Positions 21,466 through 32,127 of a stretch of DNA of 32,568 nucleotides are shown here, piece by piece (the first letter of the stretch is position 1; each line of letters starts with the position of its first letter). The position numbers and the translations under genes were made by a program. The stretch is from assembly GCA_020543525.1 (NCBI GenBank), contig JAHYIO010000041.1:1-32568 (forward strand), given 5' to 3'. The stretch is from Coriolopsis trogii (Eukaryota; Basidiomycota; Agaricomycetes; Polyporales; Polyporaceae). The notes beneath the pieces were generated by a model. It had not been told where the DNA came from. It saw only the letters and a list, made by a program, of their open reading frames with translations, and searched no databases.

Positions 21466-22524
21466 CGTTGTGAACTGAGGGAGGAGGGATGAGGGTCTCG
21501 CCGGGTGAGATGATCGTGGTTGGGAGTCAAGCGAGGACACACGCACGGCCTGAACATGGACATCCCTCTCCGTCACAGCTCCTTCACCGGCCACAACGAT
21601 GACCACCACTGCCCTTCTTCACTCTGTCGTTGTAAGCGGCATCGAGCAACTATTGACTTCCAACGCTCGTCTTGTGTGCAGTAGGAATTCGAGGACGAGA
21701 GCTCATCCAGTAGGTCTTTGAACCGTCGCGCTCCCGATCGAGCACGCAGCAAGTCAGTTTCAGCTCCGCATGATGCGCGTAGAAACACGACCATCGTCTG
21801 TGTCACTGCCCTGTCGCATGTGCATGGCTATGGCCGTCTCCAGTCTGAGTGAGTACTACCACAATGTTCTCGAGCATTATCCGCAATACATACTCATGCC
21901 GTATCTTAAACTAGATCCCGCTCTTCCCAGGCAATTCGGCACGACTTAGGAGCAAACGTATGTGTGTCTATGACGTAGTAAGCGGCGGAACTCACTACAT
22001 ACGTTCCAGCGAGACTTGCCCCCCCCCCCCCCAGTCGTCTAACAACCAACTTCAATAGTGAACCTCACCCCGACGACATACCAATGGGGTCGGAAGCACT
22101 AGTTTCACTCAATCGTTTACAGACTCGAGGCCTCCAAGATGCGGGCCTAACTCGAAGTAGTTGTGTGTGGCATTGACCGAGGTCATGTCTCAGGTGGGCG
22201 GAGACATTCCGCATGCATACCGCAGGTGCATGGACAAGCCAACTCCTCCCTTCCCCACAAATGTTATTGAAGCCTTGGGCAACGCGCCGGCGGGCGTACA
22301 GACATGACGCGTTCGCGACTTACAAACGACGTCCAAACGAACCCTCGGACGCAGCGAGGATACCACTTCCAGCGTTCCGCATCCTTCCCAACTCCTCTTG
22401 CCTCTCCGGGACAGCCGATGTGCGTACACTGGTCAAACGGAGATTACCTTGTGATAAAACATAGTGTGCGCCTGCTCTCTTCTCTGTGAAACGTCTAACT
22501 TATTCTTCGATTCCCGCGTCGCTC
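21466..22524. other. Intergenic, nothing recognised apart from a poly-C tract
   Basis: About 1 kb upstream of the 1289-aa gene. Only small open frames are visible. A C homopolymer lies at 22019-22032. Confidence 0.5.
22019..22032 (+). repeat. Poly-C tract, 14 nt
   Basis: An uninterrupted run of 14 C. Its exact length is likely to be unreliable in sequencing and may vary in the population. Confidence 0.9.
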
Positions 22525-22854
22525 TTAATGAGTGGTGTTCTTCTCCCCCCACCCAGGATAGCCGGTCGGATCGTGCAGCCGCACACGCATAGGCCGTGGT
22601 GTTGTACACGTGCCTAGTGCGTGGACCGCAAGGGCGAGAACATCCTGTTCAACAAGGTCAGACTCCGCTGCAGGCACGAGAACAAGACCACCCATATCTG
22701 CGAGCCTCTTGAAGCGCCCGTATCCATCAAGACCGTCCTCGCCACCTTTTGTTGTGTCTCCCCCGACTAGTCGAGGCAGAGTCGCTCGTGACGGTAGTCT
22801 TTTGTTTTCACCAATGTGGCAAGAGCAGCCATCGGGATCACCGTGGACCCACAT
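22525..22854 (-). CDS. Possible small protein, 109 aa, uncertain
   Basis: A single-exon frame starts with a true ATG at 22854. The middle (GYGRFKRLADMGGLVLVPA, then a Leu/Val/Ala-rich helical run) has protein-like composition, and codon use resembles real exons more than the overlapping plus-strand frame does. No family was recognised and no splice sites were assigned. It lies divergently, 171 bp from the start of the gene at 23026. It may be a chance ORF or one exon of a larger gene. Confidence 0.25.
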   Translation of the reverse strand: MWVHGDPDGCSCHIGENKRLPSRATLPRLVGGDTTKGGEDGLDGYGRFKRLADMGGLVLVPAAESDLVEQDVLALAVHALGTCTTPRPMRVRLHDPTGYPGWGEKNTTH

Positions 22855-23025
22855 CCCTGTTTATATGTCCGAGCGTTGGAGGAAGTGCGCATCCCAGCCT
22901 GACTATTTCCGCGCAGCGCGCCTGAGCCTAGAGTTCAGCTACATTTTCCCCCTGCCCAATCGATTCTTCTCTTCCCGCGTTTCTCACCATTCTCGGACGC
23001 TTCTCCTACGCTGACGACACGCAAC

Positions 23026-25504
23026 ATGGCTGGCCTCATCATCTTGAACCCGATCCACGTCCTTCCCCTCACTTTGCCTCCGTTGTCCCCCTCCCCTCCT
23101 TCATCCGTCACAGCTTTCGGAGACGGCGACACCTGGGACGCCAGTCCTCTCTCTCCTCTGTTCGCAGGACCGCTTTTTCCTTTCACGTCATTTGAGACGA
23201 CTACCCCCGACGCCCTCGTTTTTGCGGGCACAGCGGTATGCGATGATGCACAGCGCCCGTTCATGAGCCCACATTCTTTATCGGCAGAGGCTAGCTCAGC
23301 GCAGCCGCTCACCCAACTTGCCCCATCCCATAGCGACCCCTACATCGACCACGCAAAGTCCGCAAATCACCTCCACCGCCTCACTACGCCCCCCCCACCT
23401 CCGCCCTACGCCATGCACTCTCCTTTAACGTCAACGCACAAGACCCCCCTCTCATCCTATCGCCTTCGGCGATCGGCCAAATCCACGATGTCCTTCAAGC
23501 TTGCGGCGCCCGTTCCCCGCATCTCCTTAGCATCCGTGCTGCAGCATTGGGCCGCGCACGGGTCGCCTTCCCAGCGCGCGCCTACAGGTGGTGAAGACAC
23601 GAGCTGCAAGGTGGATGTGGAAATGGAGATGGAAATGGAATGCTGGGAATACGAGTACGAGGATTCCCGTCCTGGGCTCGGACTAATACTGGGCGGGGGC
23701 AGGGCGCAAGGATCGCAAACACGATCGCACGCGCAACCTCATCCCTGTTCGCAGACGCAGACGCAATCTCAGACTCGTCCCAGGTACTCACGGCGTCTGC
23801 GGCGCCTCGCGCCCGCACCTCTTCAGCTCGCGTCCACGCCTCGTACGGCCCTTCGGACGCTCGCCCAGGGCCCCTCCTCGCCAGCCGCCCAGCTCCCGCC
23901 TCCCTCGAGCATATTCGTAGACATTCCGCTCACCGGCAACAGCTCCAAAGGCACGTCCTTTTTCGACCCTGACTGCATCCCTTCTCTCGACCTGTCCGCC
24001 TCCGCCTCCGTACCCCCTTCAGCGGACGCCCGCGCTTCTATTTCGCCCACCAAAGGGTCCACGTCCATGTCCCCCGCGCCGACCTCTCTCGCGTTCCCTC
24101 CCTCCGCCACGCGTACGAGTGCCAGCACACGCCCCCAGGCGCACACTGGCACCGACTCGCATATCACCGCGCATCCTTGTCCCGCCTCCGCCTCCGCCTC
24201 CCAACACGCGCCCCGTCCCCACCCCGAATCCGCCTCCTCCTCTCTGTCGTACGCCGGCATCGACCTGCTCGTCTGGCGCCGCACGGTCTCGCGCGCGCTC
24301 GACAGCCCGCTCTCGCCCATCCCCGCACCCAAGTCCGCGCGCTGCAGCACGCACACCGTGTCCACCGCGATGCTCCACAGCCCGCCGTCGCCTTCCGCCC
24401 CCACCGCCACCGCCACCGCGCTCCGGTCTGCGAACGCGGAGATATGCATCTTCAGCCCGGGCTCCCCGTGGACGTGCCGCCACCGCCGCCGCCTCGCGCG
24501 GGGCTGGTCGCGCTCCCGGACCTGACGGACGAGCCGTACTCGCCGGTGAGCGATGGCGGCGCGGGGTGGGGGCGCGCGCCGTTTTGTGCGGATTTGAGGA
24601 GGGATCTGGGCGTTGCGGACCTTTGGTGCGGGCGGAGAAGTGCGCGGAGACGATCGGGCGTGCGTCTTTCGTGAGTCTTGTCCTTGGTGTGATGGCGCTT
24701 CGTTATGGCATGGCTGACGGGTTTGTGGTGCGCGCAGTCGTTGAGGTCGTGCAGCCTGCTGAGAGAGCCGGAGGCGATCGCCGCCTTGTGCGATAGGCTG
24801 GGGCAGGCGTTCGTGTCGGTGCAGCGCGCGCTTGAGGCTACTCCGAGCGAGTACGTCGTGGACGGGTCTGAGAAGAAGCGGGACTGGTATACGAAGCATT
24901 GGGATACCATCGACTCCTTGACAAAGTCAGTTTTCTTCTTGCTCTGTACACGCCGTGAAACGCAATGATGCTGACCTATGCATGGGGGATTTATGCGATC
25001 GTAGGAACCTTAACCTCTTCTACCTCCTTGCACGCCAGATCGAGGACCGGCCTCCTAGGATACACAAGCTCGCAGGCCTGCTCGACAAGCTGGCTATGTA
25101 CCAGGCCAAGTTCGCTGATCTCGCGCGCAGGATAACGGTACGTCCGTCATGGGTCTCTCTACTTGCTAGATAGGTATTGACGGGAACCTTCCTGTCAGAT
25201 CTCGCTCGAGAAGCTCCGTCTGATGAACCTAAGGTCCGAGCTCGCGGCGGGGCGTACACGGCCACACGAGGATCACGGCCGTGGCGGGAACGTCTACGAC
25301 CGCAACTTCAACAGTCGTGCGGCGCGGCAGGACGGCCGCGCCCGTCGGCGGGATATGAGGGACGAGATCCGGCGGGTGCGGGGCACCATCCGCACGATGC
25401 GCGAACGCCTGCAAGAAGATGGCTTGCCATTGCAAGACGAGAACGTGGCGGTCTCGTCTTCCGTCCGTGATGGCGATAGGACGGGGAAGGCGAGGCTGGG
25501 TTGA
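23026..25504 (+). CDS. Hypothetical Pro/Ser-rich protein with helical C-terminus
   Basis: I do not recognise the family. The ATG at 23026 has a good context (gcaacATGG). Exon 1 is open to about 24525 and encodes a Pro/Ser/Ala-rich, probably disordered region with a Met/Glu repeat (VEMEMEMECW) near 23618-23645. The frame then has to change. A PPPPPPRAGLVALPDLTDEPYSP segment ends at 24545 before a GTGAG donor, but the junction joining it to exon 1 is unresolved; an acceptor at 24459 or nearby is possible. Later exons are clearer: 24599-24670, 24738-24925, 25005-25137 and 25199-25504. They encode a helical region (LLREPEAIAALCDRLGQAF, NLNLFYLLARQIEDRPPR, KLAMYQAKFADLARRIT) and an Arg-rich, coiled-coil-like tail. 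The C-terminal part looks like the conserved functional half. Confidence 0.62.
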
Positions 25505-25923
25505 GGATGGACGGTTCAATTTGGATGAGTTGCTTTCTTTTGACGTAGTCTGCCTCCTGCCAGGAGGATGAACGACGTCCTCGCGCCTAGAGCACACGAC
25601 CTCGCTCGGCCATATCAGGCTGCGAGTCAGGACTCAGCACTCGAGTTGGAGGGTTCGGACATTGTAGAGGCCCGACCGACCAGCGGTGCTCTCTTTCTGT
25701 TCTTGGTGATGTTGATGATGATTCGTATGTTGTGCCACGACCTCACGACCCCGTGCGCATGGGGCGTTGCCCTGCGCCGAGGTCAACGCCATATTGTATC
25801 GGTAGGATGTGTAGTTGTAACTGTGTCTCGTAATCTCGTGCTGTACATTTGCTTTGCATTCCTTGAACTCTATGATGGAAATGCATATGTTCCTCTGGCA
25901 TGCACTGCACGTTGATAGCTCTC
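25505..25923. other. 3' intergenic region
   Basis: This is the 3' flank of the preceding gene, up to the target-site duplication of the inverted-repeat element. Nothing coding was recognised. Confidence 0.5.
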
Positions 25924-25931
25924 ATATCCTT
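25924..25931 (+). repeat. Target-site duplication, left copy
   Basis: atatcctt, identical to 26791-26798 on the other side of the inverted-repeat element. Confidence 0.7.
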
Positions 25932-26790
25932 TGGGGACGGGCAGCGCCCGCTTTACCGAGCTAGCCGGCGTCCAGGCGTCTATGACCTCGGTTGACCTCG
26001 GCTACAGCAGAGATAATCTTTTCGGCGTCTGCCACTGCTGTGAGTTATCTCGAGCACACGGCATTCTTCGGCACGCTATTGCGCCACTGTAAGCGAGACG
26101 AGCGATGGTAATACCCTTGTAAACCAGATCCCTGTGTCTTTTCTCTCTTGATATCCTATGCTAAGAGTTCTATCGATTCCTATGTATGTACTCTACAACT
26201 ATCCTGAGCCGATTCAGACAGGAACCCTTCAGCGTAAAGATATTGAGTATACCAGAATGCCCCTGTTTAGGCGCCCATAACTCGAGCTCTACATGCATGT
26301 ATCTCGCATCGAATTCTCGGGCTCGGACATATAATCAGTGTAGAAGTAAATGTTAGAGCATACTTCTGTGATATTTCTTACTCTATATCCTTCTACGAGC
26401 TACCTCAGACATGTGGATGGCCCAGCTTCCCGCTCTACATTGTTGCAAAGTAGGTGAATGCTGGCTTTGTGTGTGTACATGGAAATACCTCTCATAGACT
26501 ACCGTTGAAGGCCTGGGACCTTATGTGTATGTAATATCCATCCCCGCGGACAATTTGACTATGCATACAACATGCGGAGACAGTGTTGTGAGCGTATGCA
26601 GTTATGCAGCTCTCAGCCACAGACCATCCAAATTGATCGGTTAGCCGTCGGAGTTTGATTCGAGAGAGGTCTCTGAGTGGCCTAATCTCGGTTAGATGAC
26701 CTGCGAAGAGTTATCAGCTTTCGTCGCGATATCTGTGCGCGCTTGGACCCGTGCGAACTGGACGCCGGCTAGCGGGCGCTGCCCGTCCCC
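25932..26790. mobile_element. Non-autonomous TIR element (MITE-like), hAT-type size of target duplication
   Basis: A 20-bp perfect inverted repeat, ggggacgggcagcgcccgct, is at 25933-25952 on +, with its reverse complement at 26771-26790. A further 13 bp, agccggcgtccag, matches at 25963-25975 and, inverted, at 26758-26770; the left end has 10 extra bp in between. The element is flanked by direct copies of atatcctt (25924-25931 and 26791-26798). Depending on whether the terminal T/A is counted, the target duplication is 7 or 8 bp. The interior of about 800 bp has no open frame resembling a transposase. Eight-bp duplications are typical of the hAT superfamily, but P and Merlin elements also make them, so the superfamily is inferred. 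Confidence 0.78.
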
Positions 26791-26798
26791 ATATCCTT
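26791..26798 (+). repeat. Target-site duplication, right copy
   Basis: atatcctt, identical to 25924-25931. Confidence 0.7.
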
Positions 26799-27610
26799 GA
26801 TGTCCGATGAAATCCGAGCAGAGCGTCAAAGCCCGCCGTCTACTCCATATGGTAATGCGCACGGACCAACCGCATCATTGCCTGCCCTGAACTCACCGCC
26901 GTATATAAAGGGCCCACCCTGCTTCCTTGCTTCCTCAGAACATACTCAGCTAGGATCTATTTTATAGGTACTAACTCGAGTCTCGCATGTTTACACATGC
27001 CACATCCTTCATATCCAGTCGATGACACCCACGCCCGCTCGTACAACCGAGAACATGGCCGCCTTGCTGCGGCCTCGAGGACGTTTGGCACTTCGCTCCG
27101 TGCGGCTCTTCGGAGTCGCACTGCGTTGGGTCAGCGAGCCGGGCGTATGTCTGATGGATTACTTCTCTCATGTATTCTGTAATAGTTCGCGAATACAGCA
27201 TACTTTCATAATTACACACTGTTTGAATCCCGTGTGTTCCCTGCCGCATCTGTGAAAATTTGCACCTGGATGTGCTTTGTGTGTGTGCTTCACAATGTTC
27301 TGCCATGGATTATGTTTCATGCCAATTGTCTTGCAATTCCATGTACGTGATGAGTGTTCGTGGTGAGTATGATGTTGTCTCATAATTGCGCCTGAACTGA
27401 AACCGCCAAGTTGCAACGACCTGAAGGAAGCATGACAATGCTCCCGAGGAGGCCGGATGTCTAAACCATCAAATATTGGGAGCCGTCCATGAGACCAACA
27501 GTTCTCTCTACAACGAATCCTATTCCCCACGGTCCTCATAGTACGTTCTTTTTGTGTTACATACTGTGGACAATCATCTTGACGTTGGACCACATAGCTG
27601 AGCATTATCA
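26799..27610. other. Upstream region of the serine hydrolase relic
   Basis: About 800 bp. It holds a good TATA box near its left side (26901-26910) and small open frames on both strands, none recognised. Either the transcript has a long or spliced leader, or a short unrecognised transcript lies here. Confidence 0.4.
26901..26910 (+). promoter_or_regulatory. TATA box
   Basis: gtatataaag followed by a C/T-rich stretch is a strong core-promoter match. The nearest recognised downstream start codon on + is at 27611, about 700 bp away, which is far for a fungal gene. Confidence 0.5.
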
Positions 27611-29819
27611 ATGAAGAAACTCCTTTCTGCGGCATTGTGGTGGGCAGCAACCTCAGGGAAGCTGTCAACCTCACAAGCACCACTCGCTGTGTCCTACGGC
27701 ACACCGCACAAAATCATCACACCGGCTGTTTCTTCCTTGGTGAACGAGGTCATTGACCGCACAAGCATACCCGGACTCTCTATTGGCACCGTGCAGCTCG
27801 GCCCGATTCATGAGCCCGTCGTGCAGTTCTCAGCTTGGGGAAACCGTACAGAAGATGGTGATGAGTTGACGCCGAACGTAAGAGCCGCGTTGGGAACAGG
27901 CTAGAGTCTGATCAGTACTCACCTTCAGGCATGCACATCACAGGCGTTGTTCGCGATGGCATCGTGTTCGAAGGCATTTCTCGTGACGGCCGTTGGCCTC
28001 CTTATTGACGACTATGCACATGGTCGCAACGCGACGCCTCTCCCAGGAGGGATGGCACACTTTGACTGGGATACCAAAGCGATCCGCGATCTGGAGAATG
28101 GGGCATGAGCGACGATTGGGCAGAGAAGAAACTCAGCCTGCGCGATCTTCTCGCATGTTTCCGGAATGCCGAGGTGCGTCTAGGTGACGTTGCGTACATA
28201 CGATCCTCCGATAGTTTGCGCCAAGTCACTGACTATCGTACCATGCATGCACCTCACAGACACGACTACGCATATAGGCCAGGGGACACTACAGACGACA
28301 TAGTCCGGAGGCTGCACCACCTCCCGGACGCTTCGAGCTGCGCGAGCGCTTCGCGTACAACAACCACGTTCGTCTCCCTTAAATTCCAGTGCAACCTAAT
28401 TACGTTCTGAATTTTCTCTCGATGAAACGCCAGATGTTCATGATGGGTGCCCACCTCGTCTCCAAGCTGGCGGGCATACCGTATGCGACCTTCGTCGAGG
28501 CGCGCATCTTCACGCCCCTCAACATGACTGCTACTACATTCTCGCCGTCCGCGGCCGCCAAAACGGGAATGCTCACACAGACTTGGACGGAAACGAATGA
28601 CGGCCGCTTGCGTCGGATCCCGTTCTGGTTCTCGGACGAGGTCGCGACGCTCTTCGCGGGGGCTGGAGGCATCATCTCCAGTGCGGACGATATGGTGCGT
28701 GCTCATCTCGCACTTTTGTATCGGATGCATCTTGGTTGTGCTGACGTCGAAGGACGGACGGCCAGGTCAAATGGATCGCTATGCTGCTCAACGGAGGTGT
28801 CGACCCGCACACGAACGTCACCGTCGTCCCTCCCTCAGTGATCGCGGAGACGACCGCTGCGCGCACGGTCTTCAGCGGGGTCGGTGCAGGGCCGATATCG
28901 CTCATCGGGTACGGTATGGGCTGGTTCAGGATGTCCTACAGGGGCCATGAAGTGCGTAAGCCCTTCTCCCCCCTGCGCGTTAACAACTAACTATCTGCTC
29001 ACGCGCCGGGCTTCGCTTTTGCGATAGGTGGTCTGGCACTTCGGTGCAATCCCGGGCTTCTCGCTCCTCGTCGCCCTGCTACCTAGCGACCACTTTGGGG
29101 CGGTCATCCTCGCGAACGTCGACGAGAAGCTCCCCGACAACCTCGCAGTCCTCTACCGGCTCATCGACGAAGCCCTCAGTCTTGGCCCATTGGATCAGGC
29201 TGATCGTCCTTGGCCCGACCCATCCAAGGTTGTCCCCTTCCCACCACCGGGAGCGCTCGCAGCCCGCGGCGCGGAGGGCACAAGCGTCACAGACGAGCAG
29301 GCACACCAGTCGGGGCGCCCCCCGCTCTCTCGTCCTCTGGAAGAATACGCGGGGACGTACCAGGACGGGATGTACGGCAACATCACGCTCTGCGCCCCCT
29401 CGAGCACGTCCCCCACCTGCGTGCACGTGCGCGCCACATTCGCCGCCGTCGACGCCGCTAGCACCTCTGCTTCTGCCTCCACCGCTGCGCCAGACGTCGA
29501 CAGCGACCGCCCGGCCCTCCTCCTCGGGGCCTGGCCGCGCGTCTGGTCGTCGCACATGCGCCTGCGGCACGTCCACGGAGACAGCTTCGCGGCGACGTTC
29601 CCCCACCTCTTCACGCACGGGTATGGGCGCGAGCGCGCGCCGTTCGAGTTCCTGGACTCGCAGCTCAGCTTTGGGCGGGCCGAGTTCGTCGTCCGCGGGG
29701 ACGACGGGCGCGTTGAGGGGTTTGCGCTGGTCACGGACGAGCTGGCCGCGGGTGCGCGTGCGAGGCGGGGTTTGGGGCTGAGGGAGATCGGGGACGCGTG
29801 GTTCGTCAAGGTCGAGTGA
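27611..29819 (+). pseudogene. Secreted beta-lactamase-like serine hydrolase, frameshifted
   Basis: Fungal members of this penicillin-binding-protein/class C beta-lactamase fold family are secreted serine hydrolases of mostly unknown substrate. Exon 1 (27611-27877) opens with a signal peptide (KKLLSAALWWAATSG). Exon 2 (27944-28173) has SCSK, the Ser-x-x-Lys catalytic motif. Exon 3 (28260-28367) carries YNN, the Tyr-x-Asn motif, and HFG, the third motif, is at about 29038-29046. Other exons are 28434-28694, 28765-28951 and 29028-29819, with an FTPLNMTATTFSPS-type segment and a C-terminal accessory domain. The frame is broken three times: near 28097 (about 7 nt missing, followed by a TGA), near 28155 (2 nt missing before the conserved HVSG-type segment) and near 28332 (1 nt missing). 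Splice sites remain good, so inactivation seems recent. A sequencing fault is less likely because three separate indels are needed. Confidence 0.85.
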
Positions 29820-30132
29820 GACACTCGCGTCGGCTTGAGCTCTCTCGAGGTTGGTAGCGATTCTCTCGGCCTGGCACTCCGTTTCAGAACGGGGATGAGG
29901 CCTGGAGCTGCTGGCGCTGCGCTTCGGGGCAAGTGGGTGTGTCCAAACGAGTGTATTACAGACCACGGGTATAAGAGCAAAAACAGCGTAACCGAAATCC
30001 ACCACTGATCGTACACACACACACACCGCACTTCCGACGGGACCCTCCGAACAGAGCAGAATACAACACCCGTGGGCGGGCAAGACACAAACGGTGGGAC
30101 ACAGACAGGCGGCAGGGTGGCGTGGCCGGCTG
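29820..30132. other. Convergent 3' intergenic region
   Basis: The 3' flanks of the hydrolase relic (+) and the membrane-protein gene (-). It contains a short CA microsatellite at about 30012-30026 and nothing else recognised. Confidence 0.5.
30012..30026 (+). repeat. CA dinucleotide microsatellite
   Basis: A run of about seven CA units. Confidence 0.7.
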
Positions 30133-32119
30133 TCATACAGCGCCGTATGCTTGGCGGGTCTGACGCTTGACGTACCATTGTTTTCTGCCATGCCCGTCCA
30201 TGATGTCTGCATGTCGCCAACGCGGATGGGGCCGTCCATGCGGATCCGGGCGCGGGCGCGGGCGCGATGCGTACGCACGCGTGAGAGAAGGAGCACAGAG
30301 GAGCACACGGTCAGCCGCAGCGCGCAGAACAACGCAACAGGACGGATACGCACCGATCGGGGACGTGAAGTTGTGCAAGAACGGGTGGACGCCGTTCAGC
30401 AGGTCGTCATGCGCCGCGAGCGCCTGCTGGGTGAGGCGCGTGGGCGACGTCGACTGGACGTGGCCCTGGATGATGCGCCCGGAGGAGACGCGGCGGTTCG
30501 GGGCGAAGACGGGCGAGGGGCTCGACGGGTTCGAGCGCGGGACCTCCTCGTCCAGGTCGAGCGACAGCTGGCGCTTTGCGCTCGCGGAGATCGAGGGCGC
30601 GTCGTTGGGGCCCTTGTCACCCGGGTGCGCGCTCAGGCTGGGCGCGTTGCCGGCGTCGGAGAGCGCAGAGGAGAGGCGCTTGTGCGTGTCGAGCTCCGAG
30701 TAGTGCGAGTCGCCGCGGCCGAACCGGGAGTGGGACTTTTCGCGCGTGGCGTGGCGGGATTGGATCTCGCCTTCGACCGAACGGGGGAAGAATATCTGGG
30801 TGGGAGTGGGTCAGCGGTTTCGATGTAGGAGGTAGCGGATGCGAGACGTACAAGGAGTGTGATTGCAGAGGAAATGACACAGCCAACCCCTGAGAGGCAG
30901 GCTAAGAGCTCGGTCCAGAATCTATGCAGGACATGAGTATCTGAAACTATGCAGTGGGGCCGGTCACGACTCACGGGCTTTCATTGACATGCTGGTGTGG
31001 ACGGACTCCATCGATAGCAAGAATCATGAGCGGTGCGACAAAAAGGAAGCGGAACACGACCCGGATGCAGTTGAGCTCGTGGAACGTCGTGAGGCGCACA
31101 ATAGTACCAGTGTCCACACCGCTCTTTTTCTACATCCAGAGGTGAGCAGGGCTGACAGACAGAGGGATACAAGGCTCACCAAGTTCTTGATGAAATCAGG
31201 GAATGCCCAGAGAATAGGCATAAACCACAGTGTTAGGGACATGCTGCCCAAGCTCCCCGCCAAGAAGGTGAAGGCTTCGCACTGTTGAGATGTGAGTACT
31301 CTTGGAAAAGAGAGAGGAAGAGCGCAAACGACCTTGAGTGGATCAGCCCGCGTGAAGATCGTGACCAGAGGCATATACGTGAGGGCAATCACAGAGCCGA
31401 CGATCCAAGTCCTGAAATACAAGCTACGGAACCAGTCCTGCTGTACCGAGCCGGAGTTGACGAGGAAGAGCCAGAAGCAGAGTTCTTCCAAGTGTGTTAC
31501 CCTGTCACATCTCAGCGATAGTGTGGCAGAACGATCGTCCGAACGCACTCACATCTCGAGACTCCATGAGATAGTGAAGAGCAAGTAGAACGGGAGGATG
31601 GCGTCTTTGTGTGTTTGTGACCACATTTGCCAAGGTCGAGGGACGACTAGACGACGCTCAGGTATACGGACGGGGCGAATGGTGATAGATATCACTCACT
31701 GCCAAAAGTCGGGAGATCCACGAAGCCTTCTTGGTACTTGATAATCGCGAACCCGATCGCATACGTTATGATACCTGGTACGCTCAACAGGTATGTATAC
31801 TGAGGACTATCCTCAGTTCCCGTTCCCAGATGCGTGGACGGCGCAGAAGAGACGTACTGTCATGAGTCGCTTGAACGCTCCGGCGTATGGTCCATTGTTG
31901 AGTCTGAACAGGGTGAGCACAGATCCTGGCGCTCTTGTGCAGAACGGCGTACCTGAGGCACTTGAACCGATCGAACTTCCACAAGTGGAAAACCAGGAAG
32001 GCTCCAAGCTAGGCAACGCCTGTGAGCGACAAAGTGTGGCGAGGACAGAAGTCACTGCGACTTACGAGAGAGGTCAAGATAGACCAGACGAGATACGTTG
32101 CCGGAGTCGTGTGGGACAT
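30133..32119 (-). CDS. Multi-pass membrane protein, basidiomycete orphan family
   Basis: From ATG 32119 eleven minus-strand exons join in frame to 453 aa: 32119-32066, 32008-31953, 31903-31858, 31799-31700, 31646-31553, 31501-31333, 31281-31180, 31129-30975, 30921-30852, 30795-30354 and 30206-30133. At least six hydrophobic helices are visible, for example LLGAFLVFHLW, YLLSVPGIITYAIGF, TWIVGSVIALTYMPL, FLAGSLGSMSLTLWFMP and ACLSGVGCVISSAITLL. Conserved-looking polar motifs include MVTHLEELCFWLFLVNSG and RLTTFHELNCIRVVFRFLF. A roughly 170-residue Ser/Arg-rich cytoplasmic tail follows. The family resembles uncharacterised seven-helix membrane proteins known from mushroom genomes; function is unknown. 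The last exon, after a 147-nt intron, is the least certain. More N-terminal coding sequence exists upstream but does not join in frame, so this ATG may be a fallback start. Confidence 0.72.
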
Positions 32120-32127
32120 GGTGTGGA

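Noticed and set aside
21573..21806. Minus-strand frame as an extra 5' exon of the 1289-residue gene
   Set aside because: No matching splice pair to the ATG-bearing exon, and the frame between 21466 and 21609 has no ATG.
23823..24899. 358-codon open frame on the minus strand
   Set aside because: Complement of the GC-rich Pro/Ser-rich plus-strand exon; its composition (Arg, Gly, Ala) is that of a shadow frame.
29079..30353. 424-codon open frame on the minus strand
   Set aside because: It runs antisense to the last hydrolase exon, starts inside the membrane-protein intron and reads Arg/Val-rich composition typical of the mirror of a GC-rich exon. No motif or splice support.
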